A stretch of DNA of 64,000 nucleotides from JAEVLT01 sp050496765 (GTDB taxonomy: Bacteria; Bacillota; Bacilli; Bacillales; Cytobacillaceae), in contig NZ_JBNWEO010000013.1 of the NCBI RefSeq assembly GCF_050496765.1, positions 186,001 to 250,000 on the forward strand. Direction: 5' to 3'. Under the pieces are notes generated by a model. The model had not been told where the DNA came from and ran no database searches. It saw nothing but the letters and a program-made list of their open reading frames with translations. A program made the translations under genes and the position numbers. Of this stretch, positions 43,815 to 52,203 are shown one piece after another (the first letter of the stretch is position 1; each line of letters starts with the position of its first letter).

Positions 43815-44366
43815 TTAAAGCTTAAGACATAGACGATTAACGATTTTCATAGGGTCTTTATTGATTTGTGTAATGAATGTCTGGACAGCCACTCTAATTT
43901 CTTCTACCGTTTTATAAAAAACATTATAAATAATTGATTTTTTTAACCATCCCCACAGTCCTTCAATTAGGTTTAACTCTGGGCTGTATGGTGGGAGAAA
44001 AACAAGTTGCAGATGATCTTTATGGGCTTCGAGAAAAGGTTGAATCAGTTTCGAGTGGTGGATTCTAGCATTATCCAGTATCATTACAATCTTCTCACCC
44101 TTGTATCTGACTACAACTTTTTCAAGAAAAGATAGGAAAACTTGAGCATCATAGTGTTCTTCTTCTGTGACAAACACTTCGCCTGTTTCGTAATCGAGGG
44201 TACCAATTAATTTAACCCCGTGATGTTTTCCATAAGTAGGTATCACTTTTTGTTGCCCTTTAGGAAACCATGTATTGGCTAAAGCTTGGTAGTCCCTGAT
44301 CATGGATTCATCTTGAAACAGAATTCGATCAATTTCGTCATTCATCATTTTTTTTAATCGTTTCAA
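43815..44366 (-). CDS. IS630 transposase, C-terminal DDE part (orfB)
   Basis: The 183-residue frame contains the catalytic domain: RILFQDESMIRD (first Asp), IVMILDNARIHHSK (second Asp) and PPYSPELNLIEGLWGWLKKS (Glu). Alone it lacks the DNA-binding domain. It overlaps orfA by 29 bases, and reading continues from orfA only if one base is skipped at an 8-A run. Confidence 0.85.
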   Translation of the reverse strand: MKRLKKMMNDEIDRILFQDESMIRDYQALANTWFPKGQQKVIPTYGKHHGVKLIGTLDYETGEVFVTEEEHYDAQVFLSFLEKVVVRYKGEKIVMILDNARIHHSKLIQPFLEAHKDHLQLVFLPPYSPELNLIEGLWGWLKKSIIYNVFYKTVEEIRVAVQTFITQINKDPMKIVNRLCLKL

Positions 44367-44865
44367 ATTCTTGTTTGAACGCTTCCTGTTTCTCGGGGTC
44401 AGCCTTTGCTAGGGTATACGTTGGTTTTGTGTAACTAAATCCCAAACGAGTCAACAATCTCCTTACACCCCGGTCCGTATAAACAATGTCAAATGTTTGC
44501 TTAATCCAATCGCGAACAAGAAATGAAGTCCAATTCATTTCTGCGGGAAATCCAACAGCAGCTGGCTTTTTTTCAACAATTAACTGATAGAGTTCCTTTT
44601 CTTGTTCCTCTGTTAGTTGACAAGGGCGTCCGGGAGATTGTCCGGGAACTAATCCCTCCAAACCGTTAGTTTTATAGGCTCGAACATAGTTATATATAGT
44701 TTGCTCCGTACATTCTAAAAGGTCAGCGATTTCTACATAAGTCCGTCCTTTTAAATGCATGAGGATAGCCTGATAACGTTTAAACATCCGTAGATCCCTT
44801 AAACCATGCATACAAGCTTTAACTTCCTGAATTGAATCCATGTTTTCATTTTGAAGGATTTTCAT
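44338..44865 (-). CDS. IS630 transposase, N-terminal DNA-binding part (orfA)
   Basis: The 175-residue frame has a helix-turn-helix (RTYVEIADLLECTEQTIYNY) and a second winged-helix region (FLVRDWIKQTFDIVYTDRGV, RRLLTRLGFSYTKPTY), ending EFETIKKNDE. At 44346-44353 the minus strand has eight A; seven would fuse orfA and orfB into one protein. Either transcript slippage makes the fusion or the copy is inactive. Confidence 0.85.
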   Translation of the reverse strand: MKILQNENMDSIQEVKACMHGLRDLRMFKRYQAILMHLKGRTYVEIADLLECTEQTIYNYVRAYKTNGLEGLVPGQSPGRPCQLTEEQEKELYQLIVEKKPAAVGFPAEMNWTSFLVRDWIKQTFDIVYTDRGVRRLLTRLGFSYTKPTYTLAKADPEKQEAFKQEFETIKKNDE

Positions 44866-45072
44866 TATGTGTCCGCCTTCCTAAAGGTTTTATTTACCTA
44901 TAAGAATTGGACAAATTTTCTTAAAATCCTTTAATTCCATTTATATAGGTAAGTATTATTATCCGCACGGAGTGGAATATGGCGAAGATGAATACTTCCC
45001 AGCCACACTTATTGAACAATGCCAAAAAATACTTGGGGATATAAAAACGGAAATTGAAAAATTCTCCTTATG

Positions 45073-45106
45073 AAAGCCCGCATGGATTCCATGCGGGCTT
45101 TTTCTT
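45073..45106. terminator. Bidirectional terminator between ylbA and ctaM
   Basis: AAAGCCCGCATGGA (45073-45086) pairs perfectly with TCCATGCGGGCTTT (45088-45101), followed by TTTC on the plus strand. Confidence 0.9.
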
Positions 45107-45120
45107 CGGATCACCTTTGG

Positions 45121-45588
45121 CTAGAAACCAAGAATCGCCTTGATCATCGAAGTTGTTTGGCCGCCTTTATAAAAAACGTACAGCAGCAAGTAAACCGCTA
45201 CTCCGGTAATAGCACTAAAAAACCAAATGATGCTGGTAATCGGGCCAAGCTTCCGATGCTTTGACAGAATATTTTTATATCCGGTTAAAAGTGTAACAAT
45301 CCCAAAAACCGCACCAACAGTTGCCAATGTAATGTGAAAAATCAAAAACAAGGTGTAATAAGGCTTCACATTTTCAGGACCGCCAAAAGATGTATTGCCG
45401 ATAAAGATCGTTCTTGAAGCATAAATAATAAAAAAGATAAGCGCGAATACTGCCGCTGCCAGCATCGTCTTTTTATGCGCTTCAATGTTGCGTTTTTTGA
45501 TTTGCCACCAGCCGAGCGCAACCGTAGCTGCACTTAAAACGATGAAAGACGTACTTATCGTCGGCAGGATCGGTAAAGAAAAGGCCAT
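45121..45588 (-). CDS. ctaM: CtaM (YozB-like), DUF420 cytochrome oxidase assembly protein
   Basis: The 155-residue protein has four membrane segments and the DUF420 signatures NIEAHKKTML with HITLATVGAVFG and LSKHRKLGP, whose His residues are conserved. In Staphylococcus aureus CtaM is needed for haem-copper oxidase maturation. Its position right after ctaG supports an oxidase assembly role. It ends in a bidirectional terminator. Confidence 0.88.
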   Translation of the reverse strand: MAFSLPILPTISTSFIVLSAATVALGWWQIKKRNIEAHKKTMLAAAVFALIFFIIYASRTIFIGNTSFGGPENVKPYYTLFLIFHITLATVGAVFGIVTLLTGYKNILSKHRKLGPITSIIWFFSAITGVAVYLLLYVFYKGGQTTSMIKAILGF

Positions 45589-45682
45589 GGACCCACCTCA
45601 ATTTCTGCAAATTTTACTAAAATAATTTTAGATGAATTCTTCATTCATTTCAATGAGTAAGTCCTGCGAAAAAGATGGATGA

Positions 45683-46588
45683 TCATTTAAGAAGCGATGG
45701 CTGCAATGACTGCTGCAATTCTTTTTCTGATTCTCTTTGGTCTTTTTTATACCATTCAAAAAAGACGCGGCCAAGAAACACTCCGTAAATAAGTTCCTGA
45801 ATCACCTTCATGAGCACGCCCCCTAGCTGTTGGTCATGTAGCGGCGAAATGGAACTGAAAACACTTGGGCCGCTAAGATGAAGCTTGGCAATATGCCCAG
45901 AGCCCATACTTACATTCATAGCTTGCCCCCATGCTAGCGGATCTGCATACGTCGCATACATTGGTGTATTTGCAAAAATAATCAACGCACATGCAGGAGT
46001 TAGCAAAACGCCTGCAGCAAAAATATACCCCACTTTCTTCAACCCGGATAATGTCTGGTATTCTGGCAATTCATTCACAAGCGGCCACCACATAAAAAAG
46101 GCAAACAAAAACAGCAAGTTCGTATAGGCTGCATGCAACAGCATATTTTGCATTACCCGGTCAAAAATAAACGGAACATGGTAAAATGAAAAAAATCCAT
46201 TAAATAGGACTAGCGAAAGTAATGGTTTCGTAAAGAGTCGAACTAATGAATGAATAACCCTTAGGCTGAGTACCTTTCTCCATATCCACTGCGGTATACC
46301 CCAAATAAAGAATGGCGGAATCAGCAACAATAAAACAGCCATTTGAATCATGTGGACGTAAAACAGCAAATGCGCCAGTATATCAAGCGGCGAACCTTTT
46401 ACCGTGTAAAAAAGAACCATTCCAGTCACAAAAAATACTGCTTGTTTTGATGTTAACGGCTCTGCGTTTTGAAAACGGCTCCAAATCTTTACCGTGATAA
46501 AAAAGTAAACTGCCGAAATAAATAGCAATAGGACAAAAAAATAAGGGCTCCAAAGGGCTTGAAACCCAAAAAAAGTTAATGAGAGCAC
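45683..46588 (-). CDS. ctaG: CtaG, caa3-type cytochrome oxidase assembly factor
   Basis: The roughly 301-residue polytopic protein has seven membrane segments and matches caa3_CtaG: FGFQALWSPYFFVLLLF at the start, then LAHLLFYVHMIQM and MQNMLLHAAYTNLLF with conserved His residues thought to handle copper. I prefer the GTG at 46588, 8 bases from GAGG; GTG 46597 and ATG 46594 are alternatives too close to that site. It follows ctaF after a hairpin. Confidence 0.9.
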   Translation of the reverse strand: MLSLTFFGFQALWSPYFFVLLLFISAVYFFITVKIWSRFQNAEPLTSKQAVFFVTGMVLFYTVKGSPLDILAHLLFYVHMIQMAVLLLLIPPFFIWGIPQWIWRKVLSLRVIHSLVRLFTKPLLSLVLFNGFFSFYHVPFIFDRVMQNMLLHAAYTNLLFLFAFFMWWPLVNELPEYQTLSGLKKVGYIFAAGVLLTPACALIIFANTPMYATYADPLAWGQAMNVSMGSGHIAKLHLSGPSVFSSISPLHDQQLGGVLMKVIQELIYGVFLGRVFFEWYKKDQRESEKELQQSLQPSLLK

Positions 46589-46642
46589 AGGCATCACCTC
46601 ATCGATCCTTATTCCAGTTCAAACACATGGTAAAAATGAAAA

Positions 46643-46666
46643 GAAAATCGGCATTCAAGCCGACTT
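46643..46666 (-). terminator. Hairpin between ctaF and ctaG
   Basis: GTCGGC pairs with GCCGAT around a TTGAAT loop on the minus strand, followed by TTTTCTTTTC. It may partly terminate the oxidase operon before ctaG. Confidence 0.65.
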
Positions 46667-46676
46667 TCATCCACCG

Positions 46677-47018
46677 TCACCACCACACAATGGTAATGAA
46701 GGTTAAAATCGTTACAAACCCGACTAAAGCACCGGAGTAGAGAAACAGGGATGGAGCTTCATGACCTTTCTTATTCATGTGCATAAAGTAATAAAGCTGA
46801 AAAATGACCTGAACGACAGCCAATAGCAGAATAAATGGCACGGTGAAGGTTGCTGTCATCCCTTTAAGGCCGACTGCTGCAAAAGCGACAAACGTTAGGA
46901 AAAGCATCATGGAAAAAGAAGTGATCTGGTACCTCATTTCCTCCGCGTTTTTTTTTCGCCGGTATTCAATATCAACTCTCTGATTTGCTGAATGAAGTGG
47001 TTGGTGCTGGTCACTCAT
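46677..47018 (-). CDS. ctaF: CtaF, cytochrome caa3 oxidase subunit IV
   Basis: This 113-residue small subunit has three membrane segments after a polar N-terminus, typical of bacterial oxidase subunit IV (COX4_pro). QVIFQLYYFMHMNKKGHE is characteristic. Its role is structural or stabilising. ATG 47018 is preceded by GGGATAGAG; a reading to 47090 overlaps ctaE and is rejected. ctaE ends three bases before it. Confidence 0.9.
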   Translation of the reverse strand: MSDQHQPLHSANQRVDIEYRRKKNAEEMRYQITSFSMMLFLTFVAFAAVGLKGMTATFTVPFILLLAVVQVIFQLYYFMHMNKKGHEAPSLFLYSGALVGFVTILTFITIVWW

Positions 47019-47020
47019 CT

Positions 47021-47653
47021 CTATCCCACCATTCCCATTAAATAAACTACTGTAAAGATAAATACCCAAACCACATCGATAAAATGCCAATACAGACTTG
47101 CCACATAAAATTTAGGGGCATTGTACAGATTTAATCCTCGTTTCGCATTTCGAAACATCAAGGTAAGGATCCATAACAGCCCGAACGTAACATGTGCCCC
47201 ATGAAACCCGACAAGCGTATAAAAGGCTGATCCAAATGCACTGCTTGTAAACGTGTGATGAAACTCATGGACATATTTATTAAACTCATAGATTTCAAGT
47301 CCAAGAAATCCAGCTCCTAAAACAATGGTGACTCCGAACCAGAGCAGCATTTTTTTGAACGCAAAGTTTTTCATGTGATAGATTGCATATACGCTCGTTA
47401 ACGAACTGGTTAACAATAACATGGTAGCTGTGAACGTAAGCGGCAGTTCAAATAAGTCTTTCGCTAAAGCCTGGCTTGTATTCGGAACCTTATCTTTCAG
47501 GGCCAGATACGTGGCAAAGAGCGAAGCGAAAAGAACAGTCTCTCCCCCTAAAAATAACCAAAAGCCCAAAAATTTATTTTTCGCTTCAAGGGTTGATTTT
47601 TCAGGCGATGTTGGCCATGTTTCATATGTGAAATTCTCTTCTGCTTGCATCAT
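47021..47653 (-). CDS. ctaE: CtaE, cytochrome caa3 oxidase subunit III
   Basis: The 210-residue subunit has five membrane segments. FLGFWLFLGGETVLFASLFA, LVGFHGAHVTFGLLWI and the final ASLYWHFIDVVWVFIFTVVY are diagnostic of subunit III. Its ATG overlaps the ctaD stop (ATGA), implying coupling; a second ATG follows directly. Confidence 0.95.
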   Translation of the reverse strand: MMQAEENFTYETWPTSPEKSTLEAKNKFLGFWLFLGGETVLFASLFATYLALKDKVPNTSQALAKDLFELPLTFTATMLLLTSSLTSVYAIYHMKNFAFKKMLLWFGVTIVLGAGFLGLEIYEFNKYVHEFHHTFTSSAFGSAFYTLVGFHGAHVTFGLLWILTLMFRNAKRGLNLYNAPKFYVASLYWHFIDVVWVFIFTVVYLMGMVG

Positions 47654-49521
47654 GCCCTAACCCCCTTATCATTTTCTTTCAGCAAATCTTCTTTGTGAAT
47701 ATGAAAACCATAATCATCCTTAACGGAGCGGATAACCATCGAGCTGAGCGAAATAAGCAGGCCGAGCACCATTACAGGAAGCGCCCATGGTTTGTGATCA
47801 CCATGATACATCGCACCAAATGCGGCAACAAACAACCCGAAAGAAATCACAAAGGGCAGGAAGGATGAATTTGGCATATGGATATCTCCGATTGGTTCAG
47901 CGGGGGTCATTCCATTTTTCCCATCCATTTTTTCCAACCAATATGCGTCTAAACCGCGAACAAGCGGAAGTTGTTTGAAATTGTAAAAAGGCGGCGGCGA
48001 TGGAATGGACCACTCGAGGGTTCTTCCGTCACCCCACGGATCACTGCCCACCTTTTCATTTTTTACCGTCGTCATCATCACATTGATCAGTAAAACAATT
48101 ACACCAACTGCCATGCAAAACGCACCAATTGTACTCACCAAGTTGGCCGTAGAAAAGCCTTGGCCAGGCAAATATGTGAACACCCTTCTCGGCATCCCCC
48201 AAAGCCCAAGGAAGTGCTGAATAAAGAACGTCAAATGAAATCCGATTACAAAAAACCAAAAGGTAATTTTGCCAAGCGTTTCATTTAGCATCGTCCCAAA
48301 CATTTTTGGCCAATATAAATGGGTACCTGCCAAAATTGCCAGAACAACGCCCCCAATAATAACGTAATGGAAATGGGCGACAACAAAATACGTATCGTGG
48401 TATTGATAATCAGCAGCAGCTGCCGCAAGCATGACCCCGGTGACACCGCCGGCAACAAAGGATGGAATAAAGGCAACTGCATAATGCATGGGTGTTGTAA
48501 ATTTTACGCTTCCGCCCCACATCGTTAATAGCCAGTTGAAGATCTTAATCCCTGTCGGTACGCCTATAGCCATTGTTGCAACGGCGAAAATCGCATTGGC
48601 AACAGGTCCCAGCCCAGTAGTAAACATATGATGCGCCCAAACCATGAACCCCAAGAAACCAATTAACACAGTCGCAAATACCATCGACGAGTATCCAAAT
48701 AAGCGCTTTCTTGAAAAGATTGAAAAAATTTCCGAGAAAATACCGAAAGATGGCAATACGAGAATATATACTTCAGGGTGGCCAAATATCCAGAATAGAT
48801 GCTCCCAAATAACTGTATTCCCCCCCATCGAAACATTGAAGAAATTTGCTCCGAACAAGCGGTCAAACATCATCAGTACAAGCCCAATGGTCAGTGGCGG
48901 AAAAGCAAATAAAATAAGTCCTGATGTTACAAAAGTAGTCCAGGTAAAAAGCGGCATTCTCATATATGTCATCCCTGGGGCACGCATATTAATAATCGTT
49001 ACAAGGAAGTTTATACCGCCAATTAATGTTCCAATCCCCGAAATCTGAATGCCGAGTATATAAAAGTCTACGCCATGGCCTTTTGAAGCAATCGTTAACG
49101 AAGCATAGGACGTCCAGCCGGCATCAGGCGCACCCCCTAAAAACCAAGAAAGATTTAAAAACAGCCCGCCAAAGAAAAACAGCCAAAATCCCAATGCATT
49201 TAAAAATGGAAAAGCAACATCGCGGGCGCCAATTTGCAGCGGCATAACCGCATTCATAAAGCCGAACAAAAGCGGCATCGCTGCGAGGAAGATCATCGTG
49301 GTGCCATGCATCGTCATAATTTCGTTATAAAGACCCGCACTAACAAAATCATTATTTGGAACAGCAAGCTGAATGCGGATAAAGAGTGCCTCGATGCCGC
49401 CAATCAGGAAGAACATTCCTCCAGCGAGAAAGTATAAAATGGCAATTTTTTTATGGTCAACCGTTGTAAGAAAATCCCATACCGTGCTGCCAAATCTCTT
49501 TTTTTGAGCATAGCTATTCAC
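47650..49521 (-). CDS. ctaD: CtaD, cytochrome caa3 oxidase subunit I
   Basis: The 623-residue catalytic subunit reduces oxygen to water and pumps protons. Haem and copper ligands are in TMHGTTMIFLAAMP, IFGHPEVYILVLPSFG (the His-Tyr pair of CuB), VWAHHMFTTG and DTYFVVAHFHYVIIGG. The D-channel entrance NAVMPLQIGARDVAFP is intact. A C-terminal extension has added membrane helices, as in B. subtilis CtaD. The start is GTG with GGGAGG 8 bases upstream. ctaC lies 30 bases upstream. Confidence 0.97.
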   Translation of the reverse strand: MNSYAQKKRFGSTVWDFLTTVDHKKIAILYFLAGGMFFLIGGIEALFIRIQLAVPNNDFVSAGLYNEIMTMHGTTMIFLAAMPLLFGFMNAVMPLQIGARDVAFPFLNALGFWLFFFGGLFLNLSWFLGGAPDAGWTSYASLTIASKGHGVDFYILGIQISGIGTLIGGINFLVTIINMRAPGMTYMRMPLFTWTTFVTSGLILFAFPPLTIGLVLMMFDRLFGANFFNVSMGGNTVIWEHLFWIFGHPEVYILVLPSFGIFSEIFSIFSRKRLFGYSSMVFATVLIGFLGFMVWAHHMFTTGLGPVANAIFAVATMAIGVPTGIKIFNWLLTMWGGSVKFTTPMHYAVAFIPSFVAGGVTGVMLAAAAADYQYHDTYFVVAHFHYVIIGGVVLAILAGTHLYWPKMFGTMLNETLGKITFWFFVIGFHLTFFIQHFLGLWGMPRRVFTYLPGQGFSTANLVSTIGAFCMAVGVIVLLINVMMTTVKNEKVGSDPWGDGRTLEWSIPSPPPFYNFKQLPLVRGLDAYWLEKMDGKNGMTPAEPIGDIHMPNSSFLPFVISFGLFVAAFGAMYHGDHKPWALPVMVLGLLISLSSMVIRSVKDDYGFHIHKEDLLKENDKGVRA

Positions 49522-49551
49522 AAATTCAACCTCCCTTTTACAAAATCCCCT

Positions 49552-50610
49552 TTATTGTTGAACTTTTAACCCCATTAAGTATTCTGCCAGTGCATTTAGC
49601 TGTTCTTCCGACATCTGTGGATATTTTCCCGACATTTTATTTCCGGGCTTATACGATTCAGGATTTCGAATCCAATTTTTCACTTCTGTTTTTGTATGTG
49701 GCAAAATTCCTGCTACACGTGAACGATCGCCAAAATTTGTTAAGTTTGGCGCAACCCGGGCCGTATCAGGCATATTATTGGCAGGTGTAACAGCGTGGCA
49801 GCCAATACAGCTTTTATTGAAAATTTCCTGCCCTTGTTTAGCCAAATCGGTTGTGGCTGGCTGTGCTTTTTTTACATTTTTCATCGCTGTAACCCAATCG
49901 TCAAATTGGCTTTTTGGCATCGCTTTCACTTTGAAGTCCATTAAAGCATGGGATGGACCGCAAAGTTCGGCACATTTTCCATAGAACAGATTGCCGGCTT
50001 CATTCGATTTTTTATTATCGAATTCGAGCCAGAATTTGTTAATATTGTCTGTATTTGTGTCCATTTTCCCCCCCACTGCCGGAATCCAGAAGGAGTGTTT
50101 AACATCCATTGATTTTAAATTAAAGTAAACCTTTTCATTTGTGGGCACGACAAGTTCCTGGCTCGTAACAATACCAAGGCCAGGGTATTCAAAATCCCAC
50201 CAGTAAAGATGCGATCGGACATTGACAACGAGCGCCTTCGAATTCTTGTTTTCCCCGGCAGAAACATCTGCAAGTTTAAAAGTTGCCGCAATAGTCGGCA
50301 CTGCGAGAATAACAAGCAGGAGGATCGGAATAACAGTCCAGATCATTTCCAATTTATGATTCCCTTCCACTTGCTTCGGAATTTCATTCCCCTTACGTCG
50401 AAAGCGGACTAGAACCAAAATAAAAATTACTGCGACAACAAGAATCACCACAACCATAATCCATGTACTCAATTTCATTATGCCGTATTGCATATCGGCA
50501 ACTTCCCCGGCAGGCTGCAATGTTGACAAATACGGTTTTCCACATCCGGAAAGTGCAAGCATTAAAACCGCCATCAACGTGATGAACCGCCATTTTACCA
50601 GCCTTTTCAT
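49552..50610 (-). CDS. ctaC: CtaC, caa3 oxidase subunit II with fused cytochrome c
   Basis: The 352-residue lipoprotein has a signal and lipobox (MLALSGC), two membrane helices, a CuA cupredoxin domain (KCAELCGPSHALMDFKV with Cys, Cys, His and Met ligands) and a C-terminal cytochrome c domain (CIGCH haem site, axial Met in the GNKMSGKYPQM region). It accepts electrons directly from the quinol-cytochrome c pathway. The ATG at 50610 follows GAGGGG. A long hairpin separates it from ctaB, so expression may be set apart. Confidence 0.96.
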   Translation of the reverse strand: MKRLVKWRFITLMAVLMLALSGCGKPYLSTLQPAGEVADMQYGIMKLSTWIMVVVILVVAVIFILVLVRFRRKGNEIPKQVEGNHKLEMIWTVIPILLLVILAVPTIAATFKLADVSAGENKNSKALVVNVRSHLYWWDFEYPGLGIVTSQELVVPTNEKVYFNLKSMDVKHSFWIPAVGGKMDTNTDNINKFWLEFDNKKSNEAGNLFYGKCAELCGPSHALMDFKVKAMPKSQFDDWVTAMKNVKKAQPATTDLAKQGQEIFNKSCIGCHAVTPANNMPDTARVAPNLTNFGDRSRVAGILPHTKTEVKNWIRNPESYKPGNKMSGKYPQMSEEQLNALAEYLMGLKVQQ

Positions 50611-50683
50611 CAACCTAACCCCTCTTTCGCTTAAAAATTCTTTTTCTTTCAGATCAAAGAAAATAACGGAAGATCCCTTTATA

Positions 50684-50757
50684 AAAAGGCTCTGTAAACT
50701 ATTACTGTTGATTTTTAACAAAAATGAGACAATCAACAACATCGTTTAACAGAGCCT
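50684..50757 (-). terminator. Long two-part hairpin between ctaB and ctaC
   Basis: On the minus strand AGGCTCTGTTAAAC (50757-50744) pairs with GTTTACAGAGCCT (50699-50687), enclosing a second TGTTGATT/AATCAACA stem, and is followed by TTTTTATAAA. It looks like a terminator or attenuator after ctaB. Confidence 0.82.
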
Positions 50758-50790
50758 AGAAAAAAAAGAAGAACGATTCTTCAAGCAAAA

Positions 50791-51732
50791 CTAAATTAAG
50801 GTGACGATTACCATTGCAACGAATAAAATGGTTAAATATTGCAGCGAATAAACAAACATCCGTTTTGCCCATTTCACATCATCTTTGATCTTATATCCAT
50901 AAATCCCCAACACCAGCCAACCAACATTTAAAGCGGTGGCCAGAATGAGAAACGGAATACCTAAAGAAGTAAGGAGTACGGGAATGGGTAGCAGCGCAGC
51001 CACCCAAATCAAAATGTGTTTCTTCGTTGTCTTAAATCCCTTTACAACCGGAAGCATTGGAATTCCTGCAGCCCGGTACTCTTCCACCCTTCTCATCGCA
51101 AGCGCATAGAAATGTGGTGGTTGCCATATAAACATGACTAAAAACAATGACCAAGCAATTTTATCAAGATTTCCATCCACAGCGGCCCAGCCAATCAGCG
51201 GTGGCACTGCTCCTGAAAGACTGCCGATAATCGTATTGGACACAAATTGTCTTTTCGACCACATTGTATACAGAACGATATAGCTAAAAACCCCAAAAAG
51301 GCCAATAATCGTTGCCGTTAGAGTGGTAAATGATAAAAACAGCGTACCGAAGCCGATAAGAGAAAGCCCGAGAGCAAGCACTTTCATCGGAGGGATTTTT
51401 CCAGTTACCGTAGGTCTGCTTTTTGTTCGATCCATAAATGGATCAATATCCCGGTCAATAAAATTATTGATACTGCAAGAACCAGCGATGATAAAGGCCG
51501 ATCCAACAATTGTAAAAAACACAATATCCAGATTATTCAGGAAACTTTGTCCGGTAAAATGAAGGGCAAGCCACAAGCCGGTAAACGTCGTAATTAAGTT
51601 CGAATTAACGATCCCTATTTTTATTAACGCTAAAAAGTCTTTTAATGCGGATGTTTTTTCAATTTCATCTGTATGTAATTGTGAAGCACTTCGATTGATT
51701 GCTGCTTCGCTATAACCTTTCGGATTTGTCAT
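50791..51732 (-). CDS. ctaB: CtaB, haem O synthase (protohaem IX farnesyltransferase)
   Basis: The 313-residue UbiA-family membrane enzyme farnesylates haem B to haem O, the precursor of haem A in the caa3 oxidase. The prenyl-diphosphate motif NNFIDRDIDPFMDRTKSRPT and the second Asp-containing loop region are intact, with about nine membrane segments. AGGAGG precedes the ATG. In B. subtilis ctaA is its divergent neighbour; here ctaA is missing from this spot. Confidence 0.95.
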   Translation of the reverse strand: MTNPKGYSEAAINRSASQLHTDEIEKTSALKDFLALIKIGIVNSNLITTFTGLWLALHFTGQSFLNNLDIVFFTIVGSAFIIAGSCSINNFIDRDIDPFMDRTKSRPTVTGKIPPMKVLALGLSLIGFGTLFLSFTTLTATIIGLFGVFSYIVLYTMWSKRQFVSNTIIGSLSGAVPPLIGWAAVDGNLDKIAWSLFLVMFIWQPPHFYALAMRRVEEYRAAGIPMLPVVKGFKTTKKHILIWVAALLPIPVLLTSLGIPFLILATALNVGWLVLGIYGYKIKDDVKWAKRMFVYSLQYLTILFVAMVIVTLI

Positions 51733-52157
51733 CTTGTTATCCTCCTACTCTCATTCTAACCCATAAGTGGCAAGCTCATAATTCCATGAAACGTCTTTTA
51801 TTTGAAATACTTGGGGTGGCTGGTCATTTGATGGTGAACGATTGTTTTCTTATTTAGCAGCATACAGTGACGGGTTTTAGGAGTTGGAATAGAAAAAAAT
51901 ACTTTCTCTGTATATTTAATCACACTTTTAAACTTTTTTGTGAATTTTTTTTGAATAAATTTTGAAGAAAATTAAGATTTTACTTTATTCACTATCAAAA
52001 TAGTAAAAATACAGCAAAGCATTTTTTTGATTCTGTGCACGAAACCTATTTGACATGTGCTGCGATGTTCGTTTGCAATCATTATACTGTCAAGTAACCG
52101 CTATGACAAATATTTGAACTTCCAAAGCCCCTTCCCCTGTATGTTTAAATTCCTGCT
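51733..52157. other. Gene-free ctaB upstream region; ctaA and pycA absent
   Basis: This AT-rich interval lies between ctaB and ftsW, both on the minus strand. B. subtilis carries pycA and ctaA here. I see no reading frame or fragment resembling either. It holds a perfect TTTGTGAAT ResD-type box (51937-51945) and long T and A tracts, and probably the ctaB promoter. Confidence 0.7.
51937..51945 (+). promoter_or_regulatory. ResD-type binding box upstream of ctaB
   Basis: TTTGTGAAT matches the consensus described for ResD, the response regulator that activates ctaA, ctaB and other respiration genes in B. subtilis. A degenerate TTTTGAATAAATTTTG follows. It lies about 205 bases upstream of the ctaB start. 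Confidence 0.5.
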
Positions 52158-52203
52158 TATGAAACGAAACGCACAAGAGTTTTAACTCGTGTGCATTTCG
52201 TTT
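52158..52203 (-). terminator. Terminator of ftsW
   Basis: AAACGAAACGCACA (52162-52175) pairs with TGTGCATTTCGTTT (52190-52203), with one mismatch, overlapping the ftsW stop. Confidence 0.78.

Larger units (their letters stand above)
43643..44941 (-). mobile_element. IS630-family insertion sequence inside ylbA
   Basis: The roughly 1.30-kb element has ends ATGGAACTAAA (left, from 43644) and the complement ATGGAATTAAA (right, to about 44941). It is flanked by TA repeats: TATATATA at the left junction and TATATA at the right. This agrees with TA-targeted insertion, but the A/T run makes the exact boundary and duplication (2 or 4 bp) ambiguous. Two overlapping reading frames encode the transposase. 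Confidence 0.88.
43399..45073 (+). pseudogene. ylbA: YlbA (YugN-like family), split by an IS630-family insertion
   Basis: The first 82 codons (43399-43644, GLKFEATGIEFVKADLNRLDE onward to MVPILYI) and the last 41 codons plus stop (44948-45073, GKYYYPHGVEYGEDEYFPATL onward) are parts of one YugN-like protein of 123 residues. Joining them across the insertion restores a continuous frame. B. subtilis has ylbA here, between ctaG and ylbB. The truncated product would end in YIWN inside the IS. Both halves lack other damage, so the insertion is probably recent. The start could also be TTG at 43405. Confidence 0.9.

Noticed and set aside
51733..52157. Remnant of ctaA or pycA
   Set aside because: No stretch resembling haem A synthase helices or carboxylase motifs could be found in any frame.
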